A stretch of 41,168 nucleotides of DNA from Gnetum montanum (Eukaryota > Streptophyta > Gnetopsida > Gnetales > Gnetaceae): assembly GCA_015680685.1 (NCBI GenBank), contig MNCI01004050.1:183414-224581 (forward strand), in the 5' to 3' direction. This document shows, in pieces, positions 33,363 to 41,168 of this stretch. A program made the position numbers and the translations under genes. Numbering within the stretch: position 1 is the stretch's first letter; each line of letters starts with the position of its first letter. The notes beneath the pieces are model-generated. The model ran no database searches and was not told where the DNA came from. It saw only the letters and a program-made list of their open reading frames with translations.

Positions 33363-33584
33363 TCATACAACTTGTGACTCTTTGAGCAATGCATCGGTCT
33401 CATTTCTAATTGAAAGATATTTATAAGAGGAGGTAATGTTCACTTGTTCATTTCCTATGGTAAAATTGTATGTCTTAGTATGTGTGCCATAAATCATGAT
33501 TTCAATCTTATGTATGTTAACTTTCATTTTTGAATCTTGGCAAAAATGATCAAATGTATTAGGCATTTGTTGCAAGTCTTCCAT
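33363..33584 (-). pseudogene. Relic of a LINE-like reverse transcriptase
   Basis: A 73-codon minus-strand frame reads LQQMPNTFDHFCQDSKMKVN, then IHKIEIMIYG, then NITSSYKYLSIRNE. This is the pattern of the region after the YADD motif in non-LTR reverse transcriptases (L..F...S.M.VN..K..IM......... YKYLGI). Neither flank holds the rest of the domain, so only a fragment remains. It differs in wording from the LINE at 22-29 kb and probably belongs to another family. Confidence 0.5.
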
Positions 33585-36140
33585 TGAGTTTGAATTTAAA
33601 TTTTGTTAAAGGAAACTCAAAAGTTATGCATTAATTAAAAAAAGTACAAAATCGGACCGTGTCCTATGCAAAACTTCTGCATTTGGCAACATAATCAATA
33701 GAAACTAAGAAACAAAAAAATTAAACACAAAGTGGTAGGCCACTTGAGACACATGAGTAGGATAGCACAATTGATCACTAACATGACAGTCACAATGAAG
33801 AGCAAGGGTTAGCTAGGATGTGGTGGAACATGTGCAACGGAGATAGGTATCATGTGAAGGTAGGGGTGTTATTCCCATCATCTTCTGGAGGGAGAGTAGT
33901 CAAGGAAAAGATGTTTGGATTGAGCTTTTTGCCATCCCAAAGTTTGGCAAGTTAGAGCTCCTAATTTTGAGTGTAGGTGGGGCATCATCCAAATTGATCA
34001 TGACACTAGGTTGGTTACCAACAAAGGTAAGTCTAAGGATAGAGTGTGTATCCTATGGTGGGCGATACATGTTGAATAGTTCAACAAGGCCATAAAAAAT
34101 CTAGACATGTTTATATACATGTGTGCCACATTGTCGTTTAGGTGGTGGTTCCTATTATAGTTTTGCCTTTGAAAAGCAACACATGAAACCAAACAAGAGT
34201 CCCAATCAACTAGGAAAGGAGGATAAACTCAAGGTCAGCTACACCTTAATGTTCATAGCACCTACAAGCACAACAAAAGATTAACATCCATTAGAGATTA
34301 GATAATATGTAGCAAGAATGTGTTAGACAAATTGCTCCACACACAAGACACACCACAACACAACACTAGACAACACAACATGATGACAAAGATTAATCCT
34401 AAGCTACATGCAACTAGCTCTAAGCCCTTCTCCATAGAAAGGAGTGGTGGCTTGAGCCTCAAAGCCAAAGCTCCTTGGCAAGCTTACATATCTTTGTGAC
34501 AGTTCACATGGAATCAAGGCCATGCAATTTTCTTTGTGATGGTTAAGATAACATGGAATCTATAAGGATCTCCACAATCCTCCGATCCTTGGTCCAAAGG
34601 AAAACAACCTTCGATCAACCAATAAGACATGATTTCCTACACTCTTTCCTACTTGAAAGAAGCGACAACCTTGAAGCTGAAGTCTTTGTTCATACACTTC
34701 CCAAACATAGAGAGCATATTGGATATCAAGGGACTTCGAATAACTAAAAGTTTGGCCAATAGTTGTAAATAAGAAGGTCCAACATCTAGGGTCATTTAAC
34801 CGTAAAGTACAAATGTTGAACATAACTTGACATCTAACAAAGGCTTAGAGAAATTTGTGTAACCTAGGTTAAGGAGAAAAAAGATTTGCCCTTTCTCATG
34901 CAAACTATATAAACCTTTCTACCTAGGGTAAATTCTACTCAACATACAAGTTGATTCTCTACCTCAGGCTCTAAATTTATTTTTTAATAAAATTTTATTG
35001 TCTTCTGTCAATTTAATTTTCATAAATAGTAAAGAAAATAATCGAACTACAAATCCTGTTTCAAAATAATACTTCTTAACTTAGATATAAAGGATTAAAA
35101 AATCAATAAAACATGCTAAGCAAACTGCACACAACCGAACAAGTTTGAAAATTATTTTAATTGTTCAATTTTGAGACAATGTCTAACTTTTTAACCTACT
35201 AAACAAGAATACCAATGACATGCTCTTCATGATGATGAATGTTTTCCAAAAGAAATAAAACTAACAGATGACTAAGAAAGCAATAAAGGCAGATGGAAAT
35301 AGCTTATGCAATAACCATGAAGAAAAATGATGATGATGACAGTGTGATAACTTTGGCACAGGTATACACAAAGCAACATCCAGATGTTCTAACATGAAAA
35401 GGAATAAAACAGCTCATAAAAACATAAAATTTAACCACATGTATGTGACATGATTTGTCATATCTCTAGTACCACAAGTTTACGTTGTAAGCATATATAT
35501 ATATATATAACAGAAAAGGATAATCATTCAGAGGTTGAATTAATGGACAGCAAATATATGGAACTAATCAACCATCTACTTATGCACTAATTAACATGCA
35601 AAGCAAACCTCTCCAGATAATTTTCAGAACTAAGCCTTCCGCTGAATTTGTATACAAGAAAATCAAAATAAACATATCTAAGCCGCCAATAATAGAGAAC
35701 TGCAGAAAAAACGAGTGCATCCATTAGAGCAATTGTCTTAACCTCATTGATGGTGCATGGTCAAAAATTGGAGTTTCCGTAGATATAATAAATAATCAAG
35801 CGTTAGCTAACCTCATTATTCTAATAGGCATTTAATCTCATTTCATATACAATAAAGCGGAAAAACAGGAAAGCAGAAAATGAAAAAGAAAATAGGCAAC
35901 AAACATTCAAACAAACATGGAACGAAAAGGCTCAAGTATTTATCTTACTCGGTATCTAGGAAGACAAATAACTGAAAATGCATCATCAGCCCATTTCACT
36001 GCCCATTCCAGACGAATGCTGGGGAAGACAGCATGGGGTTCCTTCAAAAAAATTCTTGTTCAACATTAAAATTTAAGGGAAAAAAGCTGGGAAAATTCCA
36101 AAATTTTGGAATCACTGAACGAGAGTCAGCAAGAGATGCT
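33585..36140. other. AT-rich intergenic region 3' of the kinesin-like gene
   Basis: No supported gene. Noted: a TATA-like ACTATATAAACC at about 34904-34915 followed by a C/T-rich stretch, perhaps an LTR or dead promoter; a TA microsatellite (about 35492-35508); and a 16 bp perfect palindrome TTCCAAAATTTTGGAA (36096-36111), 30 bases beyond the kinesin stop on the minus strand, probably within its 3' UTR. Confidence 0.45.
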
Positions 36141-38438
36141 TTAGAAAACATTTTTTAAAGTTTCTTGTAGCATCGATTTGATCTGCTTTGGAGTCATGCC
36201 AATTTGCTCAAGATCAGAAATTCGTGAAATAGCAATTCCACCCTGCTCTTGTCTAAGCTTGAGTATGTGGTTAGCCCTCTTCGCTCCTATTCCTCTCATA
36301 GCTACCAGTTCTTCTACATCTGCATTGTTGAGAAAATTTACATATTCCTCTTCAAGAGACTTCTTCAGGTCCTCGCCCACACCATATAATCTCTGCAATG
36401 GTGTTTTGCATTTTGCTGATTTTACAACAGAAGTATCCGCAAGAGCCCTGGTTGAAGGAGAAGCCAATATCTGCAATGGAGTTACAGACTTCGGAGTTTC
36501 CACAGCCGAGGCAGCTGCAGGAACCCTGCTTACAAATGAAGCTACAGAATCCCCAACCACCATCTTCATTTCAGTTTTCACCGATGTTCGACTCATCTTC
36601 TCCAGTGTAGCCTGCAACTGCCGTATGCTGTAACTCAAGCTTCCAGGAATGCCGCTTGGAAATTTCTTCTTGGCTAATTCTTCAACCATCTTGCTTTTAT
36701 CCAATTCATCTTCAATATTGTTAGCAGTCACTTCTTCACCAGTTGCTTTGAAACCCACTTCTTCACGCTGGGGAGAACAATAAGCATCAGTCATAATGCT
36801 GTCTCCTGCCTGGGGTTTCATCACACTTTCTTGCACATGGATTTGGGGTGTCTGCATATTCACTTCATCATGAAACTTAGGCTCCACACAATGGTTTTCT
36901 CCATGAGTTTGGGAGTGTTTTTTAGATAAGCATTCACAGCTCCCTTGATTCTGCAGGCACAGATTTCTGACATGGCAAGGAAAGGAATTCTGCTCCCTGT
37001 GGAGAGAATGCTCCTGCATGCTGTCCGATTTGAAAACATAATCATCAACTCTGGCTCTTTTGGACTTGTTCATTTCTGGTTCTGCATCACACAATATCTT
37101 CCTCTTCTTATCTCCACCCTCTGCAACAGTCATACAAGTATAACCTCTTTTCTGTATAAAATCACTGTTTGAACCAACATCATCCACATCAGTAGCCTCC
37201 CCTGCATCTTTCTTCAAACTGAAATGTGATGTTGTTGCAGGTGTGGATTGTAAGGGCTTACAAATCATTTTCTTCAGAGACAAAAATGGTTCTGGAGTAG
37301 AAACAGAGGGTGGGTTTTTGCCCGCTCTAGGAGTTCTAGGAAAAGGGGTAACATTCTTCCGGGGGACAAGTGATGTCACAGGTGTGGATTTTAAGGGCTT
37401 AGAACTAGAAGATTTCAAAGACAGAGACGGTGTTGAAGCAGAGACAGAGGTTACGGTTTTGCTCAGACCAGGAGGAGGAGTACAGGTCCTAGTGATGAGA
37501 TTCATGGTGAAGACACAGTCCTCAGCAGAAGAAGGAATAATGCAACCAATCATAAGAGATGCGGAATTCTTACCCACCATAGAATCTTGCAGAATCCTTG
37601 TGAGCTTGCAATCTCTGAAAGGAACTCTAACCCTCGGAGTCTTTGAATTAATAGCATGAATCACATTCTGGAGGGCATTGATAGGCTGATTCATCTTGTT
37701 GTTTTGATGTACCTTGCTACCCTGCGGTTGAGGTCTGGTATTGGTGCTAGGCCTAAAAGCCACCAAATCCACAAAGTTGATCTTCCCAAAATTTTCGCTC
37801 CCTTTATCTTTCACATTCATTGTAAGAATTCTATTTTTGGGTCCTGGAGCTAAAGCACCATGACTGTTCCTGCTCTTGCCAGGGTTAGCCTTATTTCGAC
37901 CTTGAAAGAGAATTTCAGAAAACTCATCGCTGGAAAACACACGAACATTCTTCAGACCTCGTAGGTGGACGCGACCGTTGGCATCCTCCATCACTGGGAT
38001 ATGTGCTAGGGCACCTTCCGAATGCAAAAGATCATAACATTTATCCATGAAAATCTGATAATAAGATACAGCCAACTCGAATCCACAATTTAAAATATCC
38101 GTAGCTGTAGAATGCATGAAATCTGAGATAACTTGGGCTTTATCAGAGCAGCCAATTCCCAGGGCAAAAACACAAACATTGTATCCGCACAACGCCAGTT
38201 GCACAAGTGGGCTGATCTCCCTACTATAGATTTCTTTAACAGAGACATCTTCGTCATAGAATTCATCAATTCTGTAACACTTGATCTTTGAGGCAGGTTT
38301 GTCGCGGATTATTAGCATAGTTTCTGCATTTGACTTTTCACAAAAAATGGATTGACTCACCAGTCTTGCAGACTGCCGCTCCAACGGTTGAAGTGCTCGC
38401 GGCTTCACCACTATTCTGACCCTTCCTGGCTCGGCCAT
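36141..38438 (-). CDS. KIN10C: Kinesin-10-like protein with degenerate motor and C-terminal helix-hairpin-helix
   Basis: 765 codons without an intron. Residues 5-320 are a kinesin motor fold: VRIVVKPR, the pre-P-loop GYNVCVFALG (85-94), and the well-kept PFRDCKLTRILQDSMVGKNSA near 273-293. The ATP-binding signatures are lost: IGCSDKA (95-101) replaces GATGSGKT, KSRNSHG (188-194) replaces SSRSH, and DLVAFR (224-229) replaces DLAGSE. Residues 320-470 are Ser/Thr/Pro/Lys-rich with an internal duplication. LRQLQATLEKM near 620 may be a short coiled coil. The end (704-757) has MRGIGAKRANHILKL and ISDLEQIGMTPKQIKSML, a helix-hairpin-helix DNA-binding pair as in kinesin-10/Kid (KIF22), which moves chromosome arms. 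ATP-driven motility seems doubtful; microtubule or DNA binding could remain. The lack of introns suggests a retrocopy that stayed open. The paralogue symbol is inferred. Confidence 0.82.
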   Translation of the reverse strand: MAEPGRVRIVVKPRALQPLERQSARLVSQSIFCEKSNAETMLIIRDKPASKIKCYRIDEFYDEDVSVKEIYSREISPLVQLALCGYNVCVFALGIGCSDKAQVISDFMHSTATDILNCGFELAVSYYQIFMDKCYDLLHSEGALAHIPVMEDANGRVHLRGLKNVRVFSSDEFSEILFQGRNKANPGKSRNSHGALAPGPKNRILTMNVKDKGSENFGKINFVDLVAFRPSTNTRPQPQGSKVHQNNKMNQPINALQNVIHAINSKTPRVRVPFRDCKLTRILQDSMVGKNSASLMIGCIIPSSAEDCVFTMNLITRTCTPPPGLSKTVTSVSASTPSLSLKSSSSKPLKSTPVTSLVPRKNVTPFPRTPRAGKNPPSVSTPEPFLSLKKMICKPLQSTPATTSHFSLKKDAGEATDVDDVGSNSDFIQKRGYTCMTVAEGGDKKRKILCDAEPEMNKSKRARVDDYVFKSDSMQEHSLHREQNSFPCHVRNLCLQNQGSCECLSKKHSQTHGENHCVEPKFHDEVNMQTPQIHVQESVMKPQAGDSIMTDAYCSPQREEVGFKATGEEVTANNIEDELDKSKMVEELAKKKFPSGIPGSLSYSIRQLQATLEKMSRTSVKTEMKMVVGDSVASFVSRVPAAASAVETPKSVTPLQILASPSTRALADTSVVKSAKCKTPLQRLYGVGEDLKKSLEEEYVNFLNNADVEELVAMRGIGAKRANHILKLRQEQGGIAISRISDLEQIGMTPKQIKSMLQETLKNVF

Positions 38439-38602
38439 CTTTACTGCAATCCAGAAAAAGCAGAAAAAGAAGAAGAAGAAGGATTCACGGATTCTTTGTG
38501 CTCCCTTCTTGATTGGAAAGATGGTTCTGTTGCTCCGATTTTGACTTCTAAACTGTAATCTGTTCCGAATTCTTTAGGCAGACGACTGTATACGATTCCA
38601 TT

Positions 38603-38612
38603 CCTTTTATAA
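38603..38612 (-). promoter_or_regulatory. TATA box of the kinesin-like gene
   Basis: The minus strand reads CCCTTATAAAAGGAATGG. TTATAAAAGG lies 165 bases before the ATG at 38438, leaving room for a start site near 38575 and a 5' UTR of about 135 bases. The gene therefore has a plausible promoter of its own, despite being intronless. Confidence 0.5.
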
Positions 38613-38639
38613 GGGACATGCAAAGCCCAGAACGGATAA

Positions 38640-39120
38640 ATTGGGGTTATTAGAGTGATTGGGGCCTATTTCGCTACAACGGATTGTTAGCATGGAGGGA
38701 AACTTGAAATCTATATTGCTGCAACGGCTCCACTTCAACGATAGAACCCTTGATAAAACATCGGTTCCTAAGGATTAATTGGATTTGTAAATCATTTTGT
38801 TCCTGTTCTTGGACGTTGCCCACACTGACCGTTTCTTTTTTTCAAAGATGAGATCCTAAATTCATGCGGTTGAACTGGATGCTACATTGAAGTTTCGTAC
38901 CTGTCTAGCATATTTAACTGGCTGTTATAAATAACGGCAAGTTGGTGTACCCTTCTTGATATATGTTTCTTCTTTGTAACAATGGACTTATCGACTTATA
39001 AACATGGGTATGTGCTACACAGGATAGCCTAATGACAACCTTTCTTTTATATACTCCCGCATGATATTTCATCTTAGTTATGAATTCAAATTTAGTAGGT
39101 AATCAATTTTCTACCTCATG
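38640..39120. other. Upstream spacer of the kinesin-like gene
   Basis: No gene or repeat seen. Two similar short blocks, TTTCGCTACAACGG (about 38669-38682) and TTGCTGCAACGGCTCCACTTCAACG (about 38717-38741), may be promoter elements; they are too short to interpret. Confidence 0.3.
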
Positions 39121-39128
39121 TTAATTTT

Positions 39129-39477
39129 AGGTAGTTCAAGTGGTTAGCTCATTATTTTTTTAAGCAAAAGGTTGTTAGTTTGAATCATACTTGAGGGATC
39201 ATTATATTCCTATCTATCTAATGTGTTAGCCTAGTAATGAGAATTTTGATTTTGGATATTCCAAGTTATAGGTTCAATTTAAGTTGGGTCATGTTGAGTT
39301 ATAAAGTTCTACTTAAGTTTTGTGTTAGTTATATGTCTAGGGGGTACATATTAATAATCTAGTTTGAGTTCCAACAACAAGAGCATAACTATGACCTTTC
39401 TTCAAGGAATTAAATATCATATTCTCAAATATGTTGCTTTTAGTTATATCTTCAAGCCAAAAAAAAAAAAAAAACAA
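39129..39477 (+). mobile_element. Candidate tRNA-derived SINE
   Basis: The 5' part looks tRNA-like. TAGTTCAAGTGG (39132-39143) fits the Pol III A box and GTTTGAATC (39178-39186) fits the B box, about 35 bases apart. A second, weaker pair follows (TTAGCCTAGTAATG near 39226 and GGTTCAATTT at 39271). The element ends in a run of 16 A (39459-39474). TTAATTT lies on both sides (39121-39127 and 39478-39484), a possible target duplication. At about 350 bp it is within the SINE range. The duplication is short and AT-rich, so chance is possible. Confidence 0.45.
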
Positions 39478-39484
39478 TTAATTT

Positions 39485-39868
39485 GTCTCCTACATCATTA
39501 ATTTTTTTTTGAAGGCTCAATGATGGGAAGCTTTCAACTTCTAATGCTATTTTTTTATTGTTCCTTTGTTTTATCTTTAGAGAAAGTTTTCTCCTTTTCT
39601 TTACAAGAAATCCTTTTCATTGATTTGATGTGCTTTGAATTTTTAAATATTATTATTCATTTTTTTGGGGTTTTAACACCTCCACATTGCCAAGCACCAA
39701 CTCCACCCCTCCTTTAACCCCCATTCCCACCTTCGTGCCACCCCCCCCCCAAAACCCCTTATCTAGTTTAAGTTCCAAAAATTCCTCCTTGTTGAACAAA
39801 CTAGGGTTAATACCTAACACGTGTATATCTAAGTCCTAATGCATGTATGCACCCCCAAGATATATAAC
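39485..39868. other. Spacer before element D
   Basis: AT-rich, with a C-rich stretch (about 39664-39760, including a run of ten or so C). No gene. The bases ATAAC (39864-39868) abut the LTR of element D and would be one half of its target duplication; the other half is outside the window. Confidence 0.4.
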
Positions 39869-40614
39869 TGATGAGTGACGAGGTACCCCTACACTCAACC
39901 ATACGAATACGAGCGTTACACGTGCGATCCGGTCGAACTCCGCAGACTAAGTACCTACATGCCTTATAGAACACTTAAGGTTAATCGTTCGTTGTCTTCC
40001 CAAACTTACTTGTATTTGTCATGGTTGTATGGTTAAGTAAGTCTGAGGTATGTGATTTTTATATCTTTTATGTTTTATCGCCTATGCTAATGAGGGAAAG
40101 GGTGAAGAGACTAAGTAACTAACTTTAACTAACTAAGTTCTAATGCCTAGCATCAGTATCCGTTCCCACTTATCGTTCACACCATAAACCAATGCAACCT
40201 TCTGTGATTACCAAACACTATTCATTATTGGGATTACCAAGCATAATGCACATGCTCGAAGCGGTCGTACTGAATGCACTTAACTAGGAGGGTTGAGAAA
40301 GATTAATTGACTAATAAAGCATTTAAAAATTTAACAATAATTAAAGTCCTAATTATCTTAGTCCATGCACTGCAAGGTTTATCCAAAAAGTTCGTCTTTA
40401 TTTCTGTACACAAACTTGTGCTTAGGTACAATATTTGCTCAAATAAAGATCTGTTCACTTAGGGACTCCTACTGCGGGCACATGGAAATTACTCTAACTC
40501 TGGAATAGAAAAACTGCAAGAGTTTGGCTAAGGTCTAGATCTAGATGGAGAAACAAGGGAGAGCTGCCTCTTATTTATAGATTTGGCGGCACGCTGTGAT
40601 ATCGCATCTCATCA
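39869..40614 (-). mobile_element. 3' LTR of element D (same family as A and B)
   Basis: On the minus strand it runs TGATGAGATGCGATATCAC... to ...CGTCACTCATCA, 746 bp. It is collinear with B's LTRs through the CTATAAATAAGAGGC TATA region, the CATGTGCCC block, TTGGTAATCC-like blocks and the ACTTACTTAACCATACAACC tail. Internal sequence of the element continues to the right, so it is a 3' LTR and not a solo LTR. Confidence 0.9.
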
Positions 40615-41168
40615 TACCCCCATGATTGAATAAAAACTCGTCCTCGAGTTCCTTACAAAATATTGGGAAGGTATGGGATTATTGACTTGAATGGAACTAA
40701 TGGTGAATGGGATGACATGTGAACAGATCATCATTATAGAACATGACAAAACTGGTGTTCATGACAATGAGTGAACACTTTATACATTTGACATCAGGCC
40801 TTATTTGGCAGCTGAGAGAGAAGAGAGAAGAGACAAGAAGTCAGCTGCTGCCAACGCCAAGATTGCAACTTTCGTTGTCTATACGTAAGCGCGCCATCCA
40901 TCTTGTTCCTTGCATAGCTGCTTTAGCACCGATCCATTCCAAGTGTTTCCTCCAGATCCAATCTGTTGTTGTATGATTGCCATCTACACACACAACACAG
41001 TCTTTATATTAGCAAGGNCAGCTTAACACGAACCTTAGGGTTAATCAGTTAATTAAGAACATTAAATAACGGTAAAAACTGCACACCATTAGAAATGGCT
41101 TCTTCTCATGAAATCAACTCACCTNAATGTAGGGGTTAGGAGAAAATTGAAAAAATTGGGTTAGGACC
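40615..41168 (-). mobile_element. 3' internal end of element D (leaves the window)
   Basis: On the minus strand, a purine tract (TCATGGGGGTA) directly precedes the LTR. Before it come the AAGGAACTCGAGGACGAG and CAATAATCCCATACC blocks also seen in B at about 18660-18715. At the window edge it matches B at about 18190-18235 (GGTCC.AATTTTTTCAATTTTCTCC). Gag and pol, if present, lie outside. Bases 41018 and 41125 are undetermined. Confidence 0.88.
40879..40983 (-). CDS. Short ORF in the 3' region of element D (34 residues, intact)
   Basis: Preceded on the minus strand by TGTTGTGTGTGTAG, a splice-acceptor-like tract touching the ATG at 40983. The product starts MAIIQQQIGSGGNTWNG and contains LKQLCKEQDGW; the stop is at 40881-40879, the same place as in element B (18474). 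No domain recognised. It may be the first exon-proximal part of an accessory or env-like frame, or a chance frame in conserved RNA structure. Confidence 0.3.
   Translation of the reverse strand: MAIIQQQIGSGGNTWNGSVLKQLCKEQDGWRAYV

Noticed and set aside
34904-34915. ACTATATAAACC considered as promoter of a gene at 34.5-35 kb
   Set aside because: No coding region follows on either strand; kept only as a note in the spacer description.
36178-36633. 151-codon plus-strand open frame
   Set aside because: Exactly antisense to the conserved C-terminal part of the kinesin-like gene; the minus-strand protein is recognisable, this one is not.
39132-39187. A functional tRNA gene
   Set aside because: A- and B-box-like matches are present, but there is no foldable cloverleaf with paired acceptor ends; better explained as a SINE head.

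Overview
The window looks like nuclear DNA of a large-genome land plant, most likely a gymnosperm or conifer. The evidence is two plant-type single-copy genes (the ESCRT-I subunit VPS28 and a kinesin-10-like protein) separated by long AT-rich spacers and surrounded by old, nested, stop-riddled retrotransposons of Athila-like Ty3/gypsy and plant L1 type. The species is inferred; nothing here names it. Undetermined bases at 25588, 41018 and 41125 suggest a draft assembly.

Layout. 1-1318: the gag end of a minus-strand Ty3/gypsy element (C) leaving the left edge; its LTR begins at 1325 and probably runs to about 3.3 kb. 3560-20200: element A, an old plus-strand Athila-like element with gag, protease, RT, RNase H, integrase, a 2 kb non-coding 3' region and a 3' LTR. 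A's LTR is split at 12527 by element B (12527-19513), a related copy with two LTRs, a tRNA-Asp-type primer site and a perfect GGCAC target duplication, but no RT, RNase H or integrase. The tail of A's LTR after B is a three-unit mosaic tandem array (19514-20200). 20201-22023: spacer with a 176 bp duplication and a small CpG-rich island. 22024 to about 29030: a decayed L1-type LINE (ORF1 with CCHC knuckle, endonuclease, RT, zf-RVT), split at 26157-28146 by an unclassified 1.99 kb insertion full of palindromic GCACGC/GCGTGC motifs.

29457-30110: intact, intronless VPS28, with a perfect 15 bp inverted repeat in its leader region. 30111-36140: AT-rich spacer with one RT relic. 36141-38438 (minus): an uninterrupted 765-codon kinesin-10-like gene, convergent with VPS28, whose motor domain has lost the P-loop and switch consensus while its C-terminal helix-hairpin-helix remains. 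39129-39477: a candidate tRNA-headed SINE with poly(A) and a 7 bp duplication. 39869-41168 (minus): the 3' LTR and 3' internal end of a further A/B-family element (D).

Only VPS28 and the kinesin-like gene look able to make full-length cellular proteins. The most unusual items are the mosaic LTR-tail array, the motor-degenerate intronless kinesin-10, the palindrome-rich insertion in the LINE, and a short ORF behind a splice-acceptor-like tract shared by elements B and D.
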